Shown here in pieces: positions 1-6,554 of a stretch of DNA of 9,668 bases. Source of the DNA: Bacillota bacterium (GTDB lineage Bacteria; Bacillota; Clostridia; Oscillospirales; Ruminococcaceae); NCBI GenBank assembly GCA_023395695.1, contig JAEWYJ010000256.1:1-9668 (forward strand). Direction: 5' to 3'. The first letter of the stretch is position 1; each line of letters begins with the position of its first letter. The position numbers and the translations under genes were made by a program. Below the pieces are notes generated by a model. The model searched no databases and was not told the DNA's origin. It saw only the letters and a list, made by a program, of their open reading frames with translations.

Positions 1-1338
1 GCCCTGTTGCTTGAGCTGATTAATAATGTTGTAAATCTCCACCTTGGCGGCCACGTCGATGCCCCGGGTCGGTTCGTCGAAAATAACGACCCGGCTGTTG
101 CGCACCAGCCATTTGCTGACCACAACCTTCTGCTGGTTACCGCCCGAAAGATTGGCAGCATCCACCTCAATGTCGGGGGTTTTGACGCCAAGGCTAGTGA
201 TGGCCCGTTCGCAAAGCGCATCTTCCTTTTGGCGGTTGATGACGCCCAGCCTGTCACAGATCAGATCCAGATTGGGTAACGCAATATTCTGCCGGATACT
301 CAGCTTGGTACACAGCCCGTCTTTCTTTCGATCCTCCGGCGCCAGCACGACGCCCGCCCTGATAGCGTCCTCAGGGCAATTGATCTGAAGGCACTTTCCG
401 TCCAGATAGATTTCACCGCTTGTCTTGGGGTCAATGCCAAAGATGGCGCGGGTGGTTTCGGTGCGGCCTGCACCCATCAGCCCGGCCAGGCCGACGACCT
501 CGCCCTCGTGCAGCGAGAAGCTGATATCCCGCACCATACGTCCGGCATTCAGCTGCTTAACCGCAAAAATTTCCCGCCCCTTGGGGCAGTGCACACGGGG
601 GAACTGCTCCTTTATTTCGCGCCCCACCATATGGGTGATAATTTCGTCAATAGTGGTGTCGGCGTAATTCATCGTTGTAATGTACTGGCCGTCGCGCATA
701 ATGGTTACACGGTCCACAATATGCTGTAATTCCTCCAGCCGGTGGGAGATGTACACAATGCCGCAGCCCTTTTCGCGCAGTGCGCGGATGATGCGGAACA
801 GGTCGCCGATTTCTCTGGCGGTCAGCGCGGAGGTAGGCTCATCCATCACCAGTATTCTGGCATTGGTTGAAAGCGCCTTGGCAATCTCCACCATTTGCTG
901 CCGCGACAGGGTCAGCTCTCCCAAAACCTGATGGGGTGGAATGTCTATTTTCAGCTCGTTTAAAATGCGCGCGGCCTCGGCTTCCATCTGTGCATTGTCC
1001 AGCAGGCCGCCGCGGGTCAGCTCGCGCCCGAGAAAAATATTTTCCGCCACCGAAAGATGGCCGCACATGTTAAGCTCCTGATGAATGATGGCTACACCCG
1101 CAGCCTGCGCCTGCCGGGGGGTCAGATCGCCATAGGCTTTGTCAAAAATGCTCATTTCGCCCGCGTCGCGGGTATAAACGCCGCTGAGTATTTTCATCAG
1201 GGTCGATTTTCCTGCGCCGTTTTCGCCCAGCAGCGCCATGACCTCTCCCGACCGCAGCTCAAAATTGACCTGATCCAGCGCCTTTACACCCGGAAAGCTC
1301 TTGCAGATTCCCCTCATGGAGACGATAATTTCGTTCAT
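1..1338 (-). CDS. Sugar-type ABC transporter ATPase, RbsA/MglA-like, 3' part outside window
   Basis: Energises uptake of a sugar or related small molecule at the inner face of the membrane. The frame is open from ATG at 1338 to the window edge: 446 codons, where the family usually has about 500. It has two nucleotide-binding domains. The first has Walker A GENGAGKST at residues 38-46, a signature of the LSRQQMVEIAKAL type, Walker B ILVMDEPTS and switch histidine ISHRLEE. The second has the degenerate Walker A GLMGAGRTE that lacks the lysine, as is normal for this family, then an intact LSGGNQQK signature and Walker B VVIFDEPTRGID close to the edge. GGGAGTGAG sits just upstream of the start. 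It is the first gene of its transcript; permease and binding-protein genes would be expected to the left. The substrate cannot be named. Confidence 0.93.
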   Translation of the reverse strand, partial: MNEIIVSMRGICKSFPGVKALDQVNFELRSGEVMALLGENGAGKSTLMKILSGVYTRDAGEMSIFDKAYGDLTPRQAQAAGVAIIHQELNMCGHLSVAENIFLGRELTRGGLLDNAQMEAEAARILNELKIDIPPHQVLGELTLSRQQMVEIAKALSTNARILVMDEPTSALTAREIGDLFRIIRALREKGCGIVYISHRLEELQHIVDRVTIMRDGQYITTMNYADTTIDEIITHMVGREIKEQFPRVHCPKGREIFAVKQLNAGRMVRDISFSLHEGEVVGLAGLMGAGRTETTRAIFGIDPKTSGEIYLDGKCLQINCPEDAIRAGVVLAPEDRKKDGLCTKLSIRQNIALPNLDLICDRLGVINRQKEDALCERAITSLGVKTPDIEVDAANLSGGNQQKVVVSKWLVRNSRVVIFDEPTRGIDVAAKVEIYNIINQLKQQG

Positions 1339-1377
1339 GCGCTCACTCCCCGTTTTTGATGCCTTAACTCTTAATTC

Positions 1378-1406
1378 AGTATAGCGCATTTTTTTGTGAA
1401 TTTTAA
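1378..1406 (-). promoter_or_regulatory. Predicted sigma-A promoter for the sugar ABC ATPase gene
   Basis: Read on the minus strand, a TATACT -10 hexamer (1378-1383) lies 17 bp from a weak TTAAAA -35 (1401-1406), about 40 bp upstream of the start codon. The surrounding 1339-1458 stretch is rich in T-tracts and holds no gene. No operator was recognised. Confidence 0.55.
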
Positions 1407-1458
1407 GGGGATATTTTTTTGTTTTGGGTGGATTTTTTATTTAATTTAACTACGGAGC

Positions 1459-1487
1459 TTGTGCTTTAATGCGGTTTTCATTATAAT
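1459..1487 (+). promoter_or_regulatory. Predicted sigma-A promoter for the cupin gene
   Basis: TTGTGC (1459-1464), a 17-bp spacer and a perfect TATAAT (1482-1487). The expected transcription start, near 1494, gives a leader of about 80 nt. The leader can pair CTTTGG (1512-1517) with CCAAAG (1537-1542). Confidence 0.7.
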
Positions 1488-1576
1488 GATGCCAAATGGC
1501 GGATTCTGGCGCTTTGGGTAGCCGCCGCTCAAATGTCCAAAGAAAATGGCCGCATCTGGGAAAGGGGCATTGCAGA

Positions 1577-1960
1577 ATGAAACAGTTCGGTGTGGAAATT
1601 TGCACTTATGGGGGGCGCGGTTTTTCTCCCCTGATTTTCTTTAACGGCTGGCGGGTGGCTGTTTTAAACCATCAGGCCGCGCAGGAGAGGGGAAACGTCC
1701 CCTTTCTGGAGCGTCACCATGAGACCGACGAAGTTTTTGTGCTGCTGCAAGGCCCCGCTACGCTGCTGCTGGGGGGCTGTGGGGAGACGCCGGCAGCGAT
1801 AGAGGCGCTTGCTTTGACGCCCGGCCGCGTGTATAACGTGCCGCGCAATTTATGGCATGCGGTGCTGACCGAGCCGCAATCCAAGCTTTTAATTGTTGAA
1901 AACGCGGACACCGGCGAGGAAAATTCGTCGTATTATCCCTTGGCGGACGGGTACGCCTGA
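1577..1960 (+). CDS. Small single-domain cupin protein
   Basis: A 127-residue protein with a conserved beta-barrel cupin core. The first metal-site motif is H47-H48-x3-E52-x6-G59 (HHETDEVFVLLQG). The second is PRNLWH at 89-94, with H94 as the probable fourth ligand. Proteins of this size act as small metal-dependent isomerases, epimerases or sugar and ligand-binding proteins; the sequence does not say which. The ATG at 1577 was chosen because AAAGGGG lies about 9 nt upstream and the protein then begins close to the cupin fold. An in-frame ATG at 1496 would sit almost on the predicted transcription start and adds a basic stretch that does not look like the family. It is divergent from the sugar ABC gene, so a role in the same sugar pathway is possible but inferred. 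Confidence 0.85.
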   Translation: MKQFGVEICTYGGRGFSPLIFFNGWRVAVLNHQAAQERGNVPFLERHHETDEVFVLLQGPATLLLGGCGETPAAIEALALTPGRVYNVPRNLWHAVLTEPQSKLLIVENADTGEENSSYYPLADGYA

Positions 1961-1973
1961 TTAGGGGTTGGTA

Positions 1974-1985
1974 TGACTATAAAGC
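1974..1985. repeat. 12-bp direct repeat, left copy
   Basis: TGACTATAAAGC, identical to 2202-2213. The two copies bracket the hairpin-rich element and resemble a target-site duplication, although 12 bp is longer than most. Confidence 0.6.
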
Positions 1986-2201
1986 GTATTATCCAAAACG
2001 CCCCCGGTCACAGCACGTGTGACCGGGGGCGTTTTGGATAATTTCATAAATATAGTTGACAAACTTAAAAACGTACGGCTTTGGCGGCCTGTTTTCCGCG
2101 CCGCTGCGTTATCCTCCTTGGCGGGCGCCAGCCCGCCTGCGTCGTCTGCCTTGTGGCACACAAAATAGCCTCTCCAATTCAGTACCGCTTTTCAAGCTGG
2201 T
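1986..2201. repeat. Hairpin-rich non-coding element between direct repeats, possibly inserted
   Basis: About 216 bp in the gap between convergent genes, bounded by identical 12-bp direct repeats. It holds four perfect stem-loops in series: the 25-bp arms at 1988-2042, GCGGC/GCCGC at 2084-2104, GGCGGGC/GCCCGCC with a 4-nt loop at 2120-2137, and TTGTG/CACAA with a 3-nt loop at 2151-2163. No convincing terminal inverted repeats and no coding potential were seen; the short open frames show no family likeness. It could be a small non-autonomous element, a dispersed intergenic repeat, or a structured 3' UTR. From memory, similar GC-rich blocks recur between genes in gut Clostridia, but this could not be checked here. 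Confidence 0.5.
1988..2042. terminator. Perfect 25-bp hairpin, probable bidirectional terminator
   Basis: Arms 1988-2012 and 2018-2042 are fully complementary around a GCACG loop. The GC-rich core is bounded by AAAA on one side and TTTT on the other, so a stem followed by U residues forms from either direction. It lies 27 bp after the cupin stop and would also stop any read-through from the importer operon. The run of four U is short, and the hairpin belongs to the possible inserted element. Confidence 0.7.
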
Positions 2202-2213
2202 TGACTATAAAGC
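2202..2213. repeat. 12-bp direct repeat, right copy
   Basis: Second copy of TGACTATAAAGC. Its last three bases overlap the left arm of the hairpin at the end of the importer operon. Confidence 0.6.
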
Positions 2214-2234
2214 CGGTGACGGTGAAAACCGGCT
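2211..2234 (-). terminator. Possible native terminator of the reductase/importer operon
   Basis: On the minus strand, AGCCGGT and ACCGGCT form a 7-bp stem with a 10-nt loop that overlaps the TAG stop of the importer ATPase gene and is followed by TTATAG. The U-run is poor, so termination would be partial. The strong hairpin further on may back it up. Confidence 0.4.
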
Positions 2235-3018
2235 ATCCGACGGGAATGACGCAACGGTAGTCGAGCTGATCGACCTCGACGTGCCGGATACGAACCTGTA
2301 CCGAAAAAGCGCGGTGCAGATTTTCTTCATTAATGACCGCGTCGCTGCTGCCGTAGGCGCAGGTGCCGTCGCGGTTGAGAATAAGTGCCTCGTCGGCAAT
2401 TTGCAGCGCGTGGTCGGGGTAATGGGTATTGACCACGACCGAAATACCCCGCTCACGCGAGAGGCTTTTGATGCAGTTGAGAACCGTCAATTGATTTTTA
2501 AAATCCAGATTGGATTCCGGCTCATCCAGCACCAGCAGGCTGGGGTTGCCGGTCAGTGCGCGGGCAATCAGCACCATCTGCAGCTCGCCGCCGCTCATTT
2601 CGCTGCATCTTTTGTCCTGGAGATGCAAAATACCGACCGAAGCCATGCAGGAAAGCGCCATCTCATGGTCTTTAGCGCCGGGCTGCTCAAACAGGCCCAG
2701 ATAGGCCGAGCGGCCAAGCGTCACCATCTCTCTGGCGGTGTAGGAAAACACCGAGCCTTTGGCCTGTGGCACATAAGCGATCTGCTGCCACAGCCTGCGG
2801 CTGGGTATCTGGTGAAGCGCAACGCCGTCGAGCAGCGTTTGACCGCTTTCCCACCTGAGCAGACCCATCATGCAGCGCAGCAGTGTGGTTTTGCCGACGC
2901 CGTTCGGGCCTAATATGCTTAATACCTGGCCGCTTTCAACACGTAGGCAGATATTTTGCAGAATCCGCTGTCCGGTGTGCGGGTAGCAAAAGCAGCCGTT
3001 TAAAACCTCAAATATCAT
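2233..3018 (-). CDS. FecCD/BtuCD-type importer ATP-binding protein (FepC/FhuC/BtuD family)
   Basis: The 261-residue ATPase drives a metal-chelate or tetrapyrrole-type importer from the cytoplasmic face. Visible motifs are Walker A GPNGVGKTT at 37-45, Q-loop VPQ around 83-85, signature MSGGE at 141-145 (usual form LSGGE), Walker B LLVLDEPES at 161-169 and switch histidine H199. The length is normal for the family. ATG at 3018 was chosen because AGGAGG (3028-3033) lies 9 nt upstream and the ATG overlaps the permease TGA as ATGA; the longer open frame upstream is only the permease gene read out of frame. It is the last gene of the operon. Which compound it imports cannot be told from the ATPase. 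Confidence 0.94.
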   Translation of the reverse strand: MIFEVLNGCFCYPHTGQRILQNICLRVESGQVLSILGPNGVGKTTLLRCMMGLLRWESGQTLLDGVALHQIPSRRLWQQIAYVPQAKGSVFSYTAREMVTLGRSAYLGLFEQPGAKDHEMALSCMASVGILHLQDKRCSEMSGGELQMVLIARALTGNPSLLVLDEPESNLDFKNQLTVLNCIKSLSRERGISVVVNTHYPDHALQIADEALILNRDGTCAYGSSDAVINEENLHRAFSVQVRIRHVEVDQLDYRCVIPVG

Positions 3019-4031
3019 AGCTGCGTTCCTCCTGTCTTTCTCAGCAGCAGAATAAAAAACGGCGCGCCGATTACCGCTGTGAGAATGGATATGGGAATTT
3101 CTGCCGCGGTGGCGCTTCTGGCCAGTGTGTCGATGATCACCATAAAAATAGCGCCAAGGCTGATGCTGACCGGTACCACTACTTTGTTGTTGCTGCCATA
3201 CATCATTCTGGCAATGTGGGGCACCAGCAGGCCCACCCAGCCGACCTGCCCGCACATCGACACGCAGGAGGCTGTCACAAAGGTGGATGCCAGCATAATC
3301 ATACTGCGGACCAGCTTGACGTTGATACCCAACGCGCGTGCCTCGTCGCTGCTCAGCGCCATAATGTTAAGACGCCAGCGCAGGAAGAATATCGTGAGCG
3401 TTCCTGCCGTTATAAAGGGCAAACCCAGCACCAGACGCGAATAGCTGACGCCGGTCAGGCTGCCCATCAGCCAGTAGGTGATGCTGGGCAGAACATCGTT
3501 GGGGTCGGCGGTAAATTTGACCAGCGATACAAGCGCCTGAAAGAGCGAAGATACCACTATGCCGCTGAGTACCACCATAATGACGCTGCTCTTTTCGCGG
3601 TGCCGGCTGATAAAATGCGTCAGTATAATGGCGCACACGCCAAACGCCAGCGCGCAAAGCTGAACCGAGATGAGATTCATCCCGAACATCAGCGCCAGCG
3701 CCGCGCCGAACGAGGCGCCGCTTGCAACGCCCAGGGTATCGGGTGTTGCAAGCGGATTGGTAAACAGCCCCTGAAACGCCGCGCCGGAAACCGCCAGCCC
3801 TGCCCCGATGAACGCGGCAAGCATAATGCGCGGCAGCCGGACATTAAACAGTATGGAGACCTGTGTGGCGTCCATCAACTCAACCGTACCGTTGAGGGGC
3901 GAAAGCATCACCCGGATCGTATCCGGCAAATTGATGTAATACCGCCCTATGCCAAGGCAGACAACCGCGACCCCAAGGGGCAGCAGCGCCAGCACTATTT
4001 TAGAAAAAGCGCCATACCTGATCCTGCTCAT
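3015..4031 (-). CDS. FecCD-family permease of a metal-chelate/corrinoid-type importer
   Basis: The 338-residue membrane subunit, expected to form a homodimer with ten helices per chain. Family hallmarks are VRLPRIMLAAFIGAGLAVSG followed by the AAFQGLFTNPLATPDTLGVA block in the N-terminal half, the GWVGLLVPHIAR motif that couples to the ATPase, and the C-terminal EIPISILTAVIGAPFFILLL helix. The length is that of the FecC/FecD/BtuC/FhuB-half family. The start overlaps the lipoprotein stop as ATGA, and the end overlaps the ATPase start in the same way, so the three genes are translationally coupled. With one permease gene, the transporter is probably a homodimer. Confidence 0.95.
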   Translation of the reverse strand: MSRIRYGAFSKIVLALLPLGVAVVCLGIGRYYINLPDTIRVMLSPLNGTVELMDATQVSILFNVRLPRIMLAAFIGAGLAVSGAAFQGLFTNPLATPDTLGVASGASFGAALALMFGMNLISVQLCALAFGVCAIILTHFISRHREKSSVIMVVLSGIVVSSLFQALVSLVKFTADPNDVLPSITYWLMGSLTGVSYSRLVLGLPFITAGTLTIFFLRWRLNIMALSSDEARALGINVKLVRSMIMLASTFVTASCVSMCGQVGWVGLLVPHIARMMYGSNNKVVVPVSISLGAIFMVIIDTLARSATAAEIPISILTAVIGAPFFILLLRKTGGTQL

Positions 4032-5257
4032 TTTTTCAGTCCGGACGCATCGCTGCTGGGGTTGAATATTTGCTGCACTTCTTCATCGTTCAGGTCATAG
4101 TTGTAAAAACGCTTATAATACGTCTTAATTTCCTGCGTCATATCCATGTCCTTAAAAAGCTCGGGCTGGTTTTTGGTAGCGAGCCACTGCATGGCCAGCG
4201 GTGTATCAGACGCGGGCGGGAACCAGCGGTACATGCCAAGCGGGAATTTATAAACCTTATTCTCTTTAACCGCCTTTACAACGCTCCAGTCAAAGCCGTC
4301 AATTGTGTTCTGGTAGAGATCCTCCGGCTGATAGGGCGAAAAATTGGTGATGTAAATGATATCCGGATTCCACTGGTAAACCTGCTCCATGTTGATTTCG
4401 GCCATGCCCTTAAGGTCGCTGGCAACGTTGACGGCGCCGGTGGTTTCCAGCCAATACTGGCCAAAAAAGTTGCTGCCGGAGGTTTTAATGCTGCCGTTGT
4501 CATAGCGGAAAAGAATCAGAACATTGGGCTTTTTAAGCGTATCGCCCGCTGCCTGCAGAACCTTTGTCACCTCGTCCCGAACCTCGTAGCCGTAGTCTGC
4601 GATGGACTTGGCGGTTTCCTGCTGGCCAAACACCTCGCCAAACAACGAAATCCAGTTATCAAAGGTCGCCACTGTGTCAAACTTAAATTTGCTGGTGCTG
4701 AAAGCAATTGCGGGGATGCCGGCTTTTTTCAGCGCTTCATAGTCCGCGGTTTTGTCGGCGGAATAAAGCACGACATCGGGCTTAAGTTTCAACAGCTCTT
4801 CGATATTCAGGTTGCCGTCCTTGATAAAACCGGTATCCGCCTCTAAAACCTCCGGATACAGCTTGGGCAGCATGGAGTTTTTGGCCGCGGCCATGGACGA
4901 GGGGTCCATGCCGACAATCTTCTCGGCCGCACCGTCAAACAGGCAAAAGACTGAAGGCAGCGGCAGTATGGACGATATGACCACACGGTTAATCTCGGCT
5001 GGAATGACAACCTCGTTGCCGGCATGGTCGACGATGGTTCTCGTCGCAGCGGCGGCCGGTTGGGCGGCAGGAGCCGTTTCCGGGGTCTCTGAGACGGACG
5101 CTGCTTCCTGAACGGATGCCGCGGCAGAGGACGGCGCAGCTGAGGCTGGTACGGCGTCGGCGGGCTTTTCGGAAGCGGCGGCGCAGCCGCCTAAAGCGGT
5201 GAGCAGCAAGGCGCCGCACAACAGGAGGGCGGAGAGTTTTTTGCCGGATTTGAACAT
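4028..5257 (-). CDS. Lipoprotein solute-binding protein of the FecCD-type importer
   Basis: This 409-residue cell-surface receptor belongs to the periplasmic binding protein family of siderophore, heme, cobalamin and some oxyanion importers. The signal peptide ends in a lipobox, L22-G-G-C25, after a KK charge and a leucine-rich core. Residues 26-72 are a low-complexity Ala/Ser/Pro/Glu tether. The binding domain then opens with TIVDHAGNEVVIPAEINRV and contains the ELLKLKPDVVLYSAD and WNPDIIYITN blocks typical of the two lobes. ATG at 5257 was chosen for the signal peptide and the AGCAGGT upstream; the open frame reaches a TTG at 5299, which would place 14 extra residues before the signal. The PLGMYRWFPPASDTP segment recalls a subgroup annotated for iron or molybdate-type ligands, but the ligand is unknown. 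Confidence 0.92.
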   Translation of the reverse strand: MFKSGKKLSALLLCGALLLTALGGCAAASEKPADAVPASAAPSSAAASVQEAASVSETPETAPAAQPAAAATRTIVDHAGNEVVIPAEINRVVISSILPLPSVFCLFDGAAEKIVGMDPSSMAAAKNSMLPKLYPEVLEADTGFIKDGNLNIEELLKLKPDVVLYSADKTADYEALKKAGIPAIAFSTSKFKFDTVATFDNWISLFGEVFGQQETAKSIADYGYEVRDEVTKVLQAAGDTLKKPNVLILFRYDNGSIKTSGSNFFGQYWLETTGAVNVASDLKGMAEINMEQVYQWNPDIIYITNFSPYQPEDLYQNTIDGFDWSVVKAVKENKVYKFPLGMYRWFPPASDTPLAMQWLATKNQPELFKDMDMTQEIKTYYKRFYNYDLNDEEVQQIFNPSSDASGLKK

Positions 5258-5285
5258 TTTATACCTGCTTTCTCTTGCGGGCGTA

Positions 5286-5331
5286 TCTTTAAGCGTCAAT
5301 ACCGTCCGTATGGCGGATCAGCGCTTAAAGA
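5286..5331 (-). promoter_or_regulatory. 10-bp inverted repeat upstream of the importer genes
   Basis: TCTTTAAGCG (5286-5295) and CGCTTAAAGA (5322-5331) are perfect complements across a 26-nt loop that contains a minor TCCG/CGGA hairpin. The repeat lies in the 122-bp gap between subunit B and the lipoprotein gene, 28 bp before the lipoprotein start. It could be an RNA element that tunes importer expression, an mRNA processing site, or a protein site. No known riboswitch consensus was recognised. Confidence 0.45.
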
Positions 5332-5352
5332 AGCCCTGATTTTTTGTATTAT

Positions 5353-5375
5353 AATAACGCCTTTCAGCGGTTATT
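5353..5375 (-). other. Small hairpin just after subunit B stop
   Basis: AATAAC-GC pairs with GC-GTTATT around a 6-nt loop with one bulged base, starting within 5 nt of the subunit B stop codon. It is not followed by a U-run, so it is more likely a 3'-end stabiliser or processing hairpin than a terminator. Confidence 0.35.
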
Positions 5376-5379
5376 AACG

Positions 5380-6549
5380 TCAGATGGCTGCGGCGGCTTG
5401 TATTAAACCGCCAAGGTGCCTGTTAAGGCTGCCGCCCACGCAGTCCAGCGGAGGGCATCCTGCCATTTTGCTTGATACGCAATAGACAGGGCTGTCTATA
5501 AATGTCAATTGCGTGCCCGGCTTTATCAAAAGGCGAAACATCGGGTCTCCGATAACGGTGCGGTATGCGCCGCTGTTTATCGCCGCGCCAATGGCCTGCT
5601 CGTCACAGAGATTCAGCATACCGGCCGGCGTATAGCCCGCTTCTGTGCCAAAGAGACAGCCGCAGTCGGCAAAAATGCCAAACGCCTGCGCCAGCTCTGT
5701 TTGCAGCGCCTTGCAGATAACCGCATCACCTAAAAGCAGCGTGTCGGCTTTGCTGTGGGGGGCCTCCGGATAAGCCGACCGGCCGGTCTCAATGCAGCTT
5801 TGTATTGCCGCCAGCCAGCTTTTTTGTCCCAGTGCGCCCAGCGGTGCGCCAACCAGATAGGGAATGCCGTGCTTTTGTTCAAAATAGCGTGCGGGCGCAA
5901 TACCCGACTGCGAAACCACCAGATTGACCGAGGCCTGCGCGGCATTTTGAATGTCCGACAGCGTCAGCCCGTCGCAGAAGCTTGCGATAAGCTCAAAGCC
6001 GTTGCCGGCCAGTACTTTTTTAAGTGCGGCGGCGGAACGGCCGTCGTAATCCAGCGGCGTAAGCCCCAAAAGGTTGACACCGCACGGCTTTTTTTGCGTC
6101 TGCAATTTGGTAAAGCGCTCCGCCAGTGCTATGCAGACCTGCGCTATGCCGTCGGAATAATATTTGGTACCGGTTGTATCAAAGCCAAAGCAGGGGATGC
6201 CGGTTCGCTGCTCAAGGTCGGCGGCGATGCCCTTTAGGTCGGTGCCAATTACCATAGGCACCGGGCTGCCGACCAGCGCGATCAGATCGGGCTTTAAGCT
6301 CTCAGCCGCCCGGAGGGTTTTTTGTATCATTTTTTCATCGTCGCCCAGCACGGCGTCAATTTCGCGCAGGCCGGAGCAGAAAACAGCGGCGCGTGAGCCA
6401 TACCAGCGCGGCTCGTCGTAACCGGTATAATTGCCGGTGCAGCCCGAGGCGTCGTGCAGAACCACAACGCAATTTAAATCGAAAAGCGCGGAGCACACCC
6501 CGGAATAATCGGGGGAAAAGGGCGGGAGCTTGACACATAGCTTGCTCAA
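5380..6549 (-). CDS. Nitrogenase component-1-like protein, subunit B (NifK-position)
   Basis: A 389-residue member of the nitrogenase component 1 family, far shorter than NifK and close in size to CfbD-type relatives. It should pair with subunit A and take electrons from the NifH-like protein in the cytoplasm. C19 (DYSGVCSALF) and C37 (HDASGCTG) match the first two P-cluster cysteine positions of NifK. The third, expected in LVGSPVPMVIGTD, is replaced by S95/P96. Later blocks such as NLVVSQSG and GIPYLVGAPLG are typical of the family. There are 17 cysteines in all, with a cluster at C357, C365 and C370 near the C-terminus. The start is TTG, 5 nt after the subunit A stop, with GGTGG upstream; no ATG is available nearby. 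Its reaction is unknown. Confidence 0.88.
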   Translation of the reverse strand: MSKLCVKLPPFSPDYSGVCSALFDLNCVVVLHDASGCTGNYTGYDEPRWYGSRAAVFCSGLREIDAVLGDDEKMIQKTLRAAESLKPDLIALVGSPVPMVIGTDLKGIAADLEQRTGIPCFGFDTTGTKYYSDGIAQVCIALAERFTKLQTQKKPCGVNLLGLTPLDYDGRSAAALKKVLAGNGFELIASFCDGLTLSDIQNAAQASVNLVVSQSGIAPARYFEQKHGIPYLVGAPLGALGQKSWLAAIQSCIETGRSAYPEAPHSKADTLLLGDAVICKALQTELAQAFGIFADCGCLFGTEAGYTPAGMLNLCDEQAIGAAINSGAYRTVIGDPMFRLLIKPGTQLTFIDSPVYCVSSKMAGCPPLDCVGGSLNRHLGGLIQAAAAI

Positions 6550-6554
6550 TTTAT

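Noticed and set aside
1496..1576. Upstream ATG at 1496 as the cupin start
   Set aside because: It coincides with the predicted transcription start, lacks a ribosome site, and adds residues unlike the cupin family.
2056..2084. TTGACA that could be a -35 box
   Set aside because: No -10-like hexamer at 16-18 bp spacing and no gene downstream on that strand.
1961..2161. A 66-codon minus-strand open frame in the inter-repeat element
   Set aside because: It runs through the 25-bp hairpin and other stem-loops, lacks a good ribosome site, and has no recognisable domain.
2056..4846. Long plus-strand open frames (up to 294 codons) opposite the importer genes
   Set aside because: They are the antisense of clear ABC transporter genes, show no family motifs, and follow the codon bias of the real strand.
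5258..5379. Cobalamin or molybdenum-cofactor riboswitch before the importer genes
   Set aside because: The gap is short for these classes and no B12-box (GCCACTG) or other conserved core was seen.
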